Source: Phialophora verrucosa
Taxonomy: Eukaryota; Ascomycota; Eurotiomycetes; Chaetothyriales; Herpotrichiellaceae
Length of the DNA stretch: 64,000 nt
Assembly: GCA_002099365.1 (NCBI GenBank)
Contig: MSED01000012.1
Coordinates: 124,001 to 188,000, forward strand
Reading direction: 5' to 3'
Under the pieces are notes generated by a model. It made no database searches. It saw only the letters and a program-made list of their open reading frames with translations, and was not told where the DNA came from. This document shows, one piece after another, positions 20,555 through 32,950 of this stretch (the stretch's first letter is position 1; every line of letters starts with the position of its first letter). The position numbers and the translations under genes were made by a program.

Positions 20555-22085
20555 TCATGTCTCCATCACATCCTCCGTCGTCCTCTGCGCCGACCTCCTC
20601 AGCTGACGATAGTACTTTTTCTTATCATCCTCGCTTCCCCACAGCAACTTGGTCGCCTCCGGGTGCACGATAGTTCTCGGATCATACGGAGGGGATTCCT
20701 CTTCCAGCGCCTCGACGATGCATAGCACGTGATCCCTCAGTATGTGCGACTCCCGGGGGAAATAGCAGAGCACACCATCTTTCGATACCCTGTGATGATA
20801 TATCGCCGTCTCCACTCGCACTCGAGGCTGCTCCTCCGGGAAGCCGGGACTTATCGAGATTCTGATCTTGAAGACTCCGCCATCCAGGTGCGTACCGGGC
20901 CTGCCCAAGTAAGTTAGAATCCAGACGTAAGGGTTGTTCTTCTCCAGCTCGACATTGACGTTGTGAAGATTCTTCGGCCGCAAGGAGTCTGCCAGCTGCT
21001 CGAACTGTAGCTGAATGCTTGCCGCCTTTGAAGATTCCCTATTCTTCATGGCCAGTCCCTCAACAGCCCAGTTGTCGGTCTCGTCGCGGATCACTTCTTT
21101 TATCCTCACCATTCGCTTGCCCAAGTCAGCGTACTTGAACTTGCCATCCATGCTGTTGCCACCGCCTTCGAATGGCATCTTGGTGAAGTCCGTTCCATCC
21201 TTGTTCTTGGAACTATATTGCTCGATTGTCGACATGTAGTGTTCAAAGTACCACATAAACCTTCGCTTGAAGAGGTCATTGAAGGGCGCAAATTTCAGCT
21301 TCGGCTGCGTCTCAACTAGACCTGGGCTTTGTTCTTCCTCGTCGTCGTCATCGTCTGAAGACCACCGGAGAGAGGCCACCGGAAGGGCTACCGAGCCGTC
21401 AGGCTGGATGCCCAACGCTTCTTCGAGCTTCTGGATGACTGCGATTCGAAGCGTCTCGTGACGGATCTGCTACCAGTCAGCCAGTGTTCCTCAGACTGCG
21501 CCGGTAGAGGCACATACCTTGGCACAGTATAGGTCGTTCATCTTCTTGTCCTCTGTTCCTTTGGCGTTCTCGTACCCAGGCTCATTCTCGTACGGGTTGT
21601 TGGACATCAGACTCTGGATCGACCACAATATCGACTCTAGCCCTTGTGCGGAAGACCACTCTTCGCCCGGCCTCTCGCCGTGCCACGTCCCTAGGATCGA
21701 CAAGCAGACCTTCCCACCGGCATAGATATTGGGGTTGAACCGAGTGCGTCCTCCATTCGTAGTTTTGGCCTCGACTTTGGGAGGTTTACTGGGGTATTCC
21801 GTGCCGAAATTGACGTTGAACTCGAAGAAACCGTACTCGTACGGTGACCCGTGAGGACCGATGATCAGGGCTCTGACATGGCGGACGTCTCGTTCCTGGC
21901 ATGCGACAGCGATGGCTGCGGGGGACAGTCAGTGACACGCCTGCGTCCTCTGCTTGTGGTTTGACTTACAAAGATCACTGCCTTGCTGGATCTGCCTGAT
22001 TTCCTGCCCGGTGTCAGCACAATGTCCCAGTCTGTCGCCGACAGTCTCTTACTCTCGAGATCCTCAAGATGGTCTGATTCGACAT
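20555..22085 (-). CDS. E2-type protein with two UBC folds (UBE2Z-like first domain)
   Basis: Predicted ubiquitin-like conjugating enzyme. Exons 22053-22085, 21970-22003, 21518-21915 and 20555-21469 join in frame to 459 residues. The first UBC domain (about 1-170) closely follows the UBE2Z pattern: RFNPNIYAGGKVCLSILGTW with the active-site cysteine at residue 93, then EEWSSAQGLESILWSIQSLM. A long linker follows, with an acidic run at about 195-205. Residues about 320-440 form a second UBC-like domain: GGVFKIRISISPGFPEEQPRV, then HHRVSKDGVLCYFP, in which Cys390 sits at the active-site position. Intron 3 ends in a tandem TAG-CAG acceptor, so residue numbers after it may drop by one. All introns have good GT/AG sites (49, 54 and 48 or 51 nt). 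E2 class is clear; ubiquitin versus another modifier, and activity of the second domain, are not known. Confidence 0.87.
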
Positions 22086-22892
22086 GGTGAACGTGAGGGG
22101 GAGCTGGAGTGCAGCAGATGTCGGGCAGGTGCAAGTTCTGGCTCATGGACGAGGCACGGAACAAAAGTCAAGGTTGGCAAAGGATTGGCAGAAAGAGGCA
22201 TCGTATGGTAGGCTCTTGATTTCACTGCAAGATGAGGCTGGGTTTCACGAGACGGGCATGCAGCCTGAAGCCTGGTTGCGATTTGAACAGCAGCTGCCCG
22301 TCACCACGCCGACCCTTCACTGGTTGGTCACTGCGCCTGGAGCTGCTGGGCCGCAGATCTGCCTGCAGCTAAGTGAACATGCAGCTAACGACAGCATTCG
22401 CTTGCAACAGCCTAATCAGCGGCCAAGTCATTCATTATCCTCTGTAAGGCTGGATAGACCTTATTGTTAGGCAGCAGTGAGGCAAACGCAGCATGCGGTT
22501 TCTTCTGTAGGGATAAGCTATGACGCACTTGGTTCACGCTTTGCAGGCGGCAGTGCCGCTTTCTGCCCCGCCAGGCGTTACATCTCAGCCGCGCGTGTTC
22601 TCGAGTTAATCGTACAGTACAGTGCTCGGTACACGTTCTCTCTGGGAGTGAAGTGTGGTTAAGGATGGGTGTAATTATGGTAGTCATCCCCTCATCTCAT
22701 CCTTTGCGTCTATCTTCTGCCATCGCCATCGTTCGCTTTGTCCCGCGAGGTCCCCAAGACTTCCAGACCGATTGGTACCCTGGCCCTATGGTGAATCATG
22801 TCGCGTGGATTATGTATAAGGAAGGCCCGTCGTATAATCCTCTATACCTCTAGTACAGAACTTTTATACACCATTCACATCAATCGTCATCA
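22086..22892. other. intergenic, E2 promoter and kinase 3' end
   Basis: About 0.8 kb without a supportable gene; short frames only. It should hold the promoter of the E2-like gene and the 3' UTR of the histidine kinase gene. Confidence 0.5.
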
Positions 22893-25800
22893 TCAGGACT
22901 TCTCGGGCCGAGCTGTACTCGAGCTCCAATCACTGGCCTGCCGGCTTTCAGGTCCAAGTCCGCCAACATCCCGACGGCTCTGAGACGCCGTTTGTCCCAA
23001 ACTATCAGAAGCCGTTGCACTACCCCTCGAGCCGGCAGGAACCTGTGATGCCTTTTCGGGAATTGAAGAGACCAAGGCTTCCGTATCGGCGTCGGCATCG
23101 GCATCAATATGCGGGAAAGTGATGGCAGAAAGCGTGCTCTCGGGCGGCGGGCCAGGTATGTCAGCCACGGGATAGATTAGCCCTTGTGATTCAGGACTGG
23201 CTGAAGACGTCTCTGTTGTCGGCACACCACCGTCTTGCGCGGCATTAAGTAAAAGCACGTTCTCTTCCGTCAGAGCCATGGGAGAAGCACCGGCTGTTGA
23301 TTCGCTTTTCTGCATGTTGGGCGCCTGGGGAACAGGTGCGTAGTCGTTGTCGACTCTCAACATAGGGGCGACGCGGGAGCGCCCATGCGCTATATCCGTC
23401 GCTGACAGAAGCTTTGCATCTCTCAGCGCTCGAGCTTGATCCTCGGCTGCGGCACGTCTTGCTGTGAGATCAGCCACTGTCTCGCCACCCGGGATCTCGG
23501 ACTGGAGAAGGGCCCTCGAAATACTCGATCTGCGTGCAAACGCTCGCCCCTCAACGTCTCGCGACTCTTCTACCGGTAATGATGCGTTAAGCTCAGCCGC
23601 ATCTGCTGGTGTACCTGGCGTGCCATTACGGGCATAGAACTCGGTGGCAATAGCGTCGTCTTGCGTGCATGTCGACGAGTGTTCGGTGCAAGGTCTTCCA
23701 AAGTTTGGCTTCGGGAAGTCTGTGCCAGTGCCCGGTAACTTCTGCTGCTCTTGAAGGGTACGACCCCGTGACACCCACTTCAGTATCGTCTTCTCCAAAA
23801 GAGATCGCTTCACAGGCTTAGCCATGTAGTCGTCCATTCCTGCCTTCTCACATTTCTCACGATCGCCTTGAATTGCCGAAGCCGTCATTGCCACAATGGG
23901 AATGTGTGGGATGGCCTGTATATCCTTGAAAGGAGCATGATGCCGCAACATATGCGTAGCATGATAACCATCCAGGACTGGCATCTGCACATCCATGAGA
24001 ATAAGCGACGGGACTGGATATTCCTTGGCCTGCTCCGGTGGGAGATCCGGGGACGTTGCTTTAAGGAGGTATTCCAACGCCTCCTTGCCGTTCCACACGG
24101 CGTTCACCGAAAACTTAAGGCTTTGGATGAATTTCAGCGCGATTTGCTGGTTAACAGGATTGTCTGGCTGAAGTTAGCGCTGGCTCATCTCAAAATTCGA
24201 CAGATATCTACCTTCCACGACCAAAACATGAATCTGGTCTCTGGGAATTTCCGGCTCGATGCTTTGCGTTGCTGACTCGGATGGAATACCTACTGCGCAT
24301 CGGTCATGTGCATTTATACCCACTGCCGAGTGAAGTAACGCAGGCCCTCTTTCGAATCTTCGACTTTCTGGTCTTGGCGAATCTCCTATTGACATGGACA
24401 GGTCGGACTGGAGCCGGTCAGGCATGCTGCCAACCTCGAGGAACGCAGTTGGAGAGCCAACTTGGTATTCAGGCCTTTTCAAAGGAAGTGAAAAGGTCGC
24501 TTTGGTACCGGCATCTAGTTTGGAGTCGAGGCGAATGGTACCATGCATCAGATCAACGAGGTTTTTGCTTATCGTCAATCCAAGCCCAGTACCACCAAAC
24601 CGTCTAGCTGTGCTCGAGTCGGCTTGGCTGAAGGGTCGGAAAAGCCTCTTCTTGACCTCTTCCTCGATCCCAATACCACTGTCCTCAACGCAAAACTCCA
24701 CCGTCACGGTGTCAAGGTTTTGGCTGAGGATGTCTGCGCTGAGTCTGACGTATCCCTCAGACGTGAACTTTATGCTGTTTGTCAGAAGGTTGACCAAAAT
24801 TTGCCGAATCCGTCCGGGATCGCCGAGCAAGATGAGGTCTTCGGAAGGTCCAAGTCGAATATCGCTGCCGAATTGAAGTCCTTTGCGTTGGGCGGCGAAC
24901 GACAGCATCTTTGCGACATCACGGAGCACCACCCCCAAACTGAATTGCACTTCTTCGATGTCGAGTCTGCCGGATTCGATCTTGGAAAAGTCCAGAATGT
25001 CGTTGATGACGGTCAGAAGAGAATTGGCCGACCGTTGAATGTTCTGTGCAAATTCGCTCTGTTCGGAATCCAGGGTGGTGTCCATCAGCAACTCGCTCAT
25101 GCCCAAAACGCCCGCAATCGGTGTCCGTATTTCATGGGACATGTTGGCGAGAAAGCTACTCTTCATCTTGCTGGCTTCTTTCGCCGCAGCCTCATTCGCA
25201 AGCAGCTTGATATTCTCCTGCTCTTTGCGCCGTAATCCAGTGACGTCGGATCCGATCACAATCACTCCAGCGATGTAGTTCTCATCTTCCACCCCATTAG
25301 GGCCTGTTTTGCCTTTCATAGGCACCATTTTGGAACGGAACCAGCGGGAATTAACTTCGTTCTCAAGAATCTCCAGGTCAGATGTCCCTGACATAAGCCG
25401 GGCGAGAGAATCTTTGAACTTGGCGATAGCTCGTGGCGCAAGGTAGTCGCCCACCACGTCCAGTACGTGCGAACCGATGATTCTGTCTTGAACAGGATCG
25501 CCCATGACGAAGTCTCCCTCATAGAACGTCACGGTCCGTTCTCGGTCGATGATCCACATGGTCATCTGCGAGTGTTTCAGCACGTCCAGCAATTGCTGTC
25601 GAGCTCTCTGTCCGCTGACTTTTGCATCCACGATATCTTGGATGTCTGTACAGGTGCCAAACCACTTCAGGATCTTCCCGGTCTTGTAATCTCGCATGGG
25701 TAACGCTCTGCCCAGCATCCACCTGAATTGGCCGTCAACCCCCTTGCAGCGGTATTCCGTGGTATATTCCTCTCCGGTGGCCAACGAATGTAGCCACCTA

Positions 25801-27497
25801 CGAGTAGTGTCGGGCATGTCTTCCTCGTGAAACGGCAGTTTCCATCCAAGGCCCAAGGAATCCGCCGGAGTGAGACCAGTATAGTCGTACCATCTTTGCG
25901 ACCAATAGGTGACTTGACCATCCGGCGTCGTGGTGAATATCATTTGCGGCATCATGTCACAAATCAAGCGGAACTGCTCCTCGTTTTCTGCGGTTTGATG
26001 GGCAATCTGTTCTGTATACTCGGTGACATCTTTGAACGCGATCAAGCCAGCCAAGAATTCCCCGGACCGCTCATCGTAGACAGGATGCCCGCTCACGTCA
26101 AAATTCGACCTCGCCCCGGTCCTTTCATTCAGCACCCCTACCTGCCAATTTGTAAAGGGTTGCTGATCGCGACACAGGGCCACAATGGGATTATCGTTCT
26201 CATCGATTTTTCTGGAGAAATCTGGCGTCCACGGGCGAAGTCTGGACAGAAAATCATAGGAGTGTTCGGACATCGGGTCCGCCTCGACTTCCAGCAGCTT
26301 CCGGGCCGCCAAATTCGGGAGCACCACACTCTCGTCCCTCCACATGGCGACCAGGGGAATCTCGATGGCGCGCAGCATTGCGTTCTTCATTTTTAAGACC
26401 TTCTGAAAGTCTGTGAGGGTGGATGGGGTGGTGCATTTTGGTGGAGGGGCAATTGAAGGAAACGAAACGCCATCTGCCCGCTCTATCGGTGCAGGCGACG
26501 TGACTTGCGAGTCAGCGGTAGATGATAGCGGCGTTTGCGACTGTGATGACTGTGAGGATCCCGTCGAGTGAGCGGATATGTTCCGCGGAGACGAGGAGGA
26601 GGCTGAATGGTCAGAAGAAGGCCCGGCTGAACTCGTGAATGTTAAGGTAAACAATTGTTGGTCCTCGAAATGCCATAAGCTGATGATCATTCTGCACGTG
26701 GCTTGAATACGCGATCGCTGCCTGTTCTGTCTGTTTCGACGAATGTGTGAGGGCAGTTGATCGTGGCGACTGGAGATTACCACGTCGACCACAGTATCTT
26801 GGGACTTCTCAGGTTGAGTCCTAAAAGGCAGCCTTCCCCTCGCAGCTCGTGTGGCGGTGGGCGTGGTCTCTCCGCGTTGTATATCCGATGACTGCTGTCT
26901 GGTAGCCGGCCTGTCGCGTTGAGTTGGCTGCAAGCTGGCTGCGAGGTTGTCAAGAAATCTCTCCCAACTGACCCAGATAGGGACGCCATCCGAGACCATG
27001 TCAATGCCCAACTGGGACAGTGTTTTGCCTTTGAGTAGGTCCGGGCCTCCGGAACCCACATTCTGCTGATCAATACCCAGTAACCTTCTCACCGCTGCAT
27101 TGGCGAGGATGACCGTCTTCGACGAGGAGAGTACGAGGATTGGTGTGGGAAGGGTCGCGAGAGCGGCTAGGGCGACATCGGCCGCCACGGGGAGGGGAGA
27201 CACGTCGGCGTCGAAGCCATCGGCGGGCGGAGGCTTGACATGGCGTCGACCTCCGTGGCTGATGGGGAGCGACGAGGTTCGAGGCTGCGCTGGGCGCACT
27301 GGGCGTACAATCCCGGTTGCATTCAGTGGTCGATGTGCAGCTTCCGCATCGCCGACAACCATTTCCTGGAAAACCACCGCTGCGTTGGCCGTGGGGTGGT
27401 GAGAGGGCTCGTTGCGCAGTAAATGCGTCTCAAACTTGAATACCGTCGTCGTTGGTAAGCAACAAATGTAGGCGGGCACTGACGGTGCGGGCGCCAC
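22893..27497 (-). CDS. hybrid histidine kinase with multiple PAS domains
   Basis: Cytosolic-type sensor kinase feeding a fungal phosphorelay (Ypd1-like carrier to Ssk1/Skn7). Two exons, 27497-24212 and 24163-22893, join at a 48-nt intron (24164-24211) that rebuilds the receiver start VEDNPVNQQ; total 1,518 residues. Order: PAS-like regions at about 90-190, 370-500, 500-640 (DGQVTYWSQRWYDYTGL) and 640-770; HisKA with SHEIRTP, His788; HATPase_c with the LLTNSIKFT N-box and the DSGIGIEEE and GGTGLGLTISK G-boxes; receiver with LMDVQMPVLDG, Asp1153, and the conserved KPVKR lysine region. No transmembrane segment is evident, so the PAS domains probably sense an internal signal or cofactor. The tail after about residue 1230 is disordered. 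A later start at 27362 (MVVGDAEA) is possible. I cannot assign a fungal HHK group or signal with confidence. Confidence 0.92.
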
Positions 27498-28671
27498 GAG
27501 CGTCGTGCGGTGACGTAGGCGACAGTCCAGGCGTCGAGACCCTTGAGATCCCCGAGGCGCTCGTGTTGGGATCGCCCAGATTTTGTGGGATTCGGGGCTT
27601 GATCAGGCTAGATGCGGAGAGGCACGAGCACGAACAGAAATAGAGCATGTAGGGAAAAGGAGAATACTGTAGCCAATGCCCCTCACCAATGGAGTACTGT
27701 AAGAGTCAAGTTCGAGGCCAAAGGGATCGGGTGCTGGGGGAACATTGCACGATGGCAAGCACAATGGAAAATTGAACTGGACTTTGATCGTTGAACTGAC
27801 CGTGGAAGTCCACTCTCTGTGTGGCCAATGCCCTTGAAATTCATTATTCAAGAGCCACAATTCAGTCATCTGGGACGCGGTCGCTCTTGTTCGCTTTATA
27901 GATAGCGGCGTAGCGGGATTTGTCGCAGCAGAAAAGCGTCAAATACTTGATAATCAGCCACGGCATCTGACAAGCAAGAGTACAGGTTGTCGCTGTATGG
28001 AGCTGTGTAGAAATCCCATCACCAAGGTCGCTGTCACGCCACGGCGAGCTGAGATTGAGATCGCCAAAAGTGACGCATCCGTCACTGGCTGCTCACAGCC
28101 AATTAGTCGCGCCCTGGCAACTCACCCGAGGTCTCTCTGAATCTCTCTACATCCCTCTACTGTGTAAGCTGGAGGAAGTAGGGCACAGAAAGCACATTGC
28201 ATTTTCCAGATTGCCTGGGTGACAGACAATCAAACGACCTACTTGGACAACGCCACCAAGAATCGTTACTTTCCATCCCCAAGCAGCGGGCCTCGAGCGA
28301 GCCACTGAGTCTCTCGGCTGTAAGGTTTGTGAATCTCGGCGTCAATTATGTTGCTTCGCACCAGTCTCGGTCCACGGCAACTGGCAATCCGACATCGTGG
28401 TGAAGCCGTCCTCGTGTTGCTGCCGTCCAAGAGACGGGCCTGGCCGTCCCAAGGGAGCGGGCACGTATTACCATCAGTTCGCTCTGGAGGACAGAGGGAG
28501 TTATTCGCGCGCTTGATTCCAGCCTTTCAACCTTAACCGTGCCCGCGGGCCTGAGATCCATCTCGCTCAAGATATAAGTAAACTATCCCCTCAACCGAGG
28601 TGTGGTTCTACGGTCGTTATCATCTTCACTTTCTTCCACAGTACGAGTCACTCCAGACGCATTCCGCGAAC
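27498..28671. other. divergent promoter region, kinase to LinD-like gene
   Basis: About 1.2 kb between divergent genes. No supportable coding sequence. A CCAAT pentamer occurs near 28098 and a TATA-like sequence near 28573 on the plus strand. Confidence 0.5.
28571..28580 (+). promoter_or_regulatory. possible TATA element of the LinD-like gene
   Basis: GATATAAGTA lies about 95-100 bp upstream of the ATG at 28672, a usual distance for a fungal TATA box with a short 5' UTR. Only the sequence supports this. Confidence 0.3.
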
Positions 28672-30550
28672 ATGGTTAAATCGATCGCCCAGCAGCCTCC
28701 AGAGACGCTACCCCTTGACCTGAGCAAGTATCCCAAACTCTCTGCCGCTCAAGTCGGCCACCTTCGCCACTTCCACAACCTCGCGTTTCAACCTGATGGA
28801 GATTGGAGCAGAATGGGTGCACAGGAGCCTCTTCAGGAGTTCCTTGATGCATACCGGTATCAGCTGGCTACCATGGCTTATGCCACCGGAGTCGCTCATT
28901 ACCACCGCCTACCGGCAGTGCGCTCCATATTCAAACCACTGCTACGGCAGCTGATTCACAAGATGCTCCGCCGAGAGGTCTGGGCGTACTGGTTTACCAC
29001 CAGTCTCGGCGGCATCCGCACCGATCCTAGTATGCAGAAACTCCGAGAGCCGTGGGCCGACCCTGTCGTGAGGGAGAACATCATGTACAGCGGCCATCTT
29101 TTGCTGATGACGAGCCTTTACGCCATGCTCTTTGACGACGACGAGTTCGAGAAGCCCGAGTCCATTGTGTTCAAGTGGGATCCCATGTTTTTTGGCCTCG
29201 GCGACGAGACCTTTTCCTACGACAACCGCAGCCTCCAGGCAGCCATCACGAGAGAGATGGAGAGAAATGGCTGGGTGGGCGTCTGCTGTGAGCCGAACGT
29301 AGTATTTGTCGTCTGCAATCAGTTCCCAGTACGTTTCTTCCCCACCCCCATTGCCACTCTCCACTACTGCGTGCGTTGAACTGACATCGGCTAGATCATC
29401 GCCATGAGGTATAACGATTCTCGGGACGGCACCAACAAAGTCGACGAAGTCCTCACCAAGTACAAGGCCGCGTGGGACAAGAAAGGCATGGTCACGAAGC
29501 ACGGCCTCTTCGTCGACATGTGGGTGGTTAAGCAGGACGTCATTGTCCCTCCCCAGGACGTCGACTGGACGGCATGGTAAGATCATCTACTGCCCATCAT
29601 CCTCAGCGTCCTCGACTTGACACTTTACTTACACAATGCTTAGGGCCGGCGCCTTCATGAATGCATGGAACCACGATCTCGTAACGAGCCTCTACCCGAA
29701 ACAGATCCCCGGGTTCGTCACGAACATCAACGGCCGCGTGCGCCTCCAACCGCCCATCATAGCCAACCACTACCGCAGACTTATGGCACAATCACCATCG
29801 ACATCCGACGCGGAAAAGCTATCACAGGCCATCGCCCTCGCGAAGGCCGACATCGCAGCCAAAACCACGGCCCCGTTCCCCTACACGAAGCCCTCCTTCG
29901 GCTACGTCACGCAATGGCTCTCCGAGCTCGGCCAGACAGACCTCCTCGACGGTCTGCTGGCCTACGCCGACGCGGAACTCGAACCAACGTGGGAGAACGG
30001 CGGGCTGTACTACCCTCGCAACGACAAGCCCTTCGTTTTCACCGGGGACGAAGACCCCGAGGGCGTGAAGTGGACTCACGTGTCCCCGTTCTGCGGCAAC
30101 GCCGCCATTGGGTACGGTCGCCTGAACGTCAAAGACGGCCAACGCATCATGTACGAGCAGCCATGGACGCGCGAATCCCTCGCCTGCACACCTTACGTGG
30201 ATGGTCTGGATTTCGCGTCCCGCGAGCACGGCGTGAGCGTCCTCCGAGGGGAGTGGGACGCGGAGAACCAGGCTCTCGTCCTCACGGTCAAGGGGTGGGA
30301 CTTTGAGGGACGCGTGTGCCCGCCGGAGAAGGTGGCCGTTGAGGCCGTCGCGAAACAGCTCCCGGAGGGGACCTGGGCCGTCTATCTCAACGCAAGGCTC
30401 GTGGACACGGCGGTGTTGAAGGGCGCGGCTGGCGAGGCTCTTCCCGTCAAGTTGGAGGTCAAGAGAGGGGAGGAGGTTGATGTCGTCTTCATGAAGGTCC
30501 GGGACGTGGCCAATGGTCATGCCAATGGACATGCGCACTGGCGCATCTAA
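28672..30550 (+). CDS. linalool dehydratase/isomerase-like enzyme
   Basis: Three exons (28672-29328, 29395-29576, 29644-30550) join in frame to 581 residues. The central region matches the linalool dehydratase/isomerase (Ldi/LinD) family: MYSGHLLLMTSLYAML with His142, DDDEFEK after it, then CCEPNVVFVVCNQFP with Cys206 and Cys215. The nine-residue spacing equals that of the two catalytic cysteines of the bacterial enzyme (C171/C180 as I recall), and the conserved histidine lies upstream in the same order. The LinD reaction is reversible hydration/dehydration of linalool and isomerisation to geraniol. This protein is much longer than the bacterial one, has an extra C-terminal beta-rich part, and shows no signal peptide. 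The fungal substrate is unknown and may be another tertiary or allylic alcohol. It is tail-to-tail with the acyl-CoA ligase 194 bp away. Confidence 0.78.
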
Positions 30551-30744
30551 TTATATAGTATGTACTTAGTGATGGACAAGGTGTGGCTCGGCTGAGAGTG
30601 ACAGTCAGAGTTAGAGGTCCTCTCTGAATATCAGAAACCGAAACATTACGAAGGTCTCTGATCCGCGGTCTATTCCGTCTACTGCAAACGTGCTCTAGGC
30701 ACTGTACGTAATATCGTGTATTATGAAAGACTCCCGCGCTGTCA

Positions 30745-32950
30745 TCACAGCTTCGCGGCCCTCGCCTCGGCCTCCTTCTTCTTGCACGGCAACTCCCTCC
30801 TCAAAATCTTCCCGCTCGGTGTTTTGGGCAAGGGGTTCAGCTCGAATACGCCGCCTCGCAGCTTTTTGTAGCCCGCGACCTGTAGGTCCGCCCACGCACG
30901 GATATCGCTTAGGAGCTGCTGCTTCTGCGACGCCGGGGTCAAAGGCGGGAGCGTCACGTATGCAATCGGTAACTCGGTGGCTTGTTCGTCCGAGTAGATG
31001 GAGGTGACGGCTGCGTCGACGACGGAGGGATGTTTGAGGAGGAGGTCCTCGAGTTCTGAGGGCGGGACTTGGAAGCTAGAAGGAAGGCGTTAGTCAGAGG
31101 GTTGCAGAACGTGGGAGTTACGGTTTAAAATATATGTGATTTACCCTTTATATTTGATCAACTGGTCCGCTTGGGTTAGTTGGTTTCCTTTCAGCCGCGT
31201 GTTGGGGTTGTGCACATACCTCCTTCAATCGGTCGGTGACCCAGAAGTTGCCGTTCTCATCGACACGCATGATGTCGCCAGTTCGGAGCCAGTCGCCGAC
31301 ATATGTTTCTCGCGTCGCTTCTTCGTTGTTGTAATATCCTCTGGGCAGGCAGGTATGAGGGGTTTGGGACTGCCGAGACCTGGAATGGGAACTCACATCA
31401 TCGTCTGCGGGCCTTTTATCCAGAGTTCGCCTTCCTCGCCTGGTGCAACGTCTTTGAGTGTTACGGGATCGACCAGTCGAAGTTCACTGTTATTCACATT
31501 GGGTGAGCCTTCGGCAGAACCACATGCCACACAGCTTATCGGAAATAGAGAAGCTCAGACTTACGTCCCGGCCACTGGCTTCCCTGCTGTTCCAATGTTG
31601 TCTTCGTTGTCCATGGGACTCTGGAGAAGCACTGTCGGGCTGCATTCTGACATGCCGTAACCTGCAAGTGTCAGCTGGATGCGGCATTTAGAAGATAAAT
31701 GCTCACCTTGTATGATCCTCGTGTCTGCACCAAATCTCGCCTTCAACTTCATCTGCAGATCTCTCTTCGTTGGGGCTGCGGAAATGAGAATGAGCTTCAG
31801 CGACGACAGGTCGTACTTGGCGGCTATATCCGAGCTGGCAAGTGCAATGGCGACGGGGGGCACTATATGGGCCCATGTCGCTTTGTATTCTGCCATCTTG
31901 CGGCAGAAGAGGTCCAAGTCGAAAGCCGGTATAGCACAACTGAATGACCCCAGCCACATGCCGCAGAGGACCACAACCCCAAGCCCATAAACGTGGCAAT
32001 CTGACGGCACCCTGTAAGCACAGATAGGGATTGGGCGCCAACTGAGGCAAGTTCAGCTTACAAGGAGGAAAGAAAACTTCGCGAGAGGCATGATTTGCCA
32101 TGGAGGGCATCGATATGCGCGTCTGTATCAGATTGGAAACAATATTGTAATGCGACAGTTGGACCCCTTTTATCTTTCCCGTCGTCCCGGATGAAAAGAC
32201 AATCATGGCCGTGACACTTTTCGCACTCCTCCCCGCCAGTTCGAAGATTGGGAGCCTGTCTTCTGTAGTTTGGCCGGCGATGTCATCGGGGAACTGTCTT
32301 GGTTAGTTTTAATGCTCTCGGCGAGGATTGGAAATTGGACACACTAGAGCAAGGCCTGCAGACCTTTCAAGCACCGTGAAAACTGTTGGGGGGGCTGTTC
32401 CCTCCCAACCTACTTGCCGTAGTGCCGCGTTGACAGCCTCAAGCTTGTTGGGATAGATCGCAACATGGCTGGGGCGGACCAGCTCAAGTGCATGAGCAAT
32501 GTCCTTTGCCAGCGAGGCCGGGTTGAGAGGCCTATTCTCGGCAGGCCCCTGTCAGGAACCCTTCTCGCTCCGATTTCGTGGGCATACGTACGAAAAAACC
32601 GCCCCAAGCCAGAGCGTTGCGTGAGCAAGAATGACGAAGTCGGTCTACCAGCAAGCAGGTCCATGAGCATAGGGTCTCCTTTGACATGATAAACGTACTG
32701 AATTCGGAACGAGAACGAGCAGCTTGTCCCCCTCCTTCATGCCCAATTTATGCTTCAATCCCCACGCACATTTGGCTGCCTCTTCGCGAAGACCGCCATA
32801 GGTGAGACTCTTGTTTGCAATGGTATCAACATGGACAACTTTCTCTGCTGGCACGCTATCCGGATTGTACTTGGTCATGAGTATCGGTATCGTGATGCTT
32901 TCATCAGGCCCAAATGGGCAGAACGGGCTGATCATTTTTCGAGAAGCCAT
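30745..32950 (-). CDS. peroxisomal acyl-CoA ligase, 4-coumarate-CoA ligase-like
   Basis: ANL-superfamily enzyme that activates a carboxylic acid with ATP and joins it to CoA. Ten exons join in frame to 557 residues: 32699-32950, 32592-32644, 32345-32531, 32062-32293, 31707-32000, 31565-31661, 31397-31486, 31220-31340, 31145-31161 (17 nt) and 30745-31075. Motifs in order: AMP-binding FSSGTTGKIKG, PPYCHVYGLGVV, GYGMSEC, the GDWLRTGDI hinge, DRLKELIKYKGFQV spanning the micro-exon, and the C-terminal LPKTPSGKILRREL with the adenylation lysine. The last three residues are AKL, a peroxisomal targeting signal type 1. Class and targeting fit peroxisomal 4CL-like ligases acting on aromatic, branched or terpenoid acids; the substrate cannot be read. 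It converges on the LinD-like gene and is divergent from the MFS gene at 35821. Confidence 0.9.
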
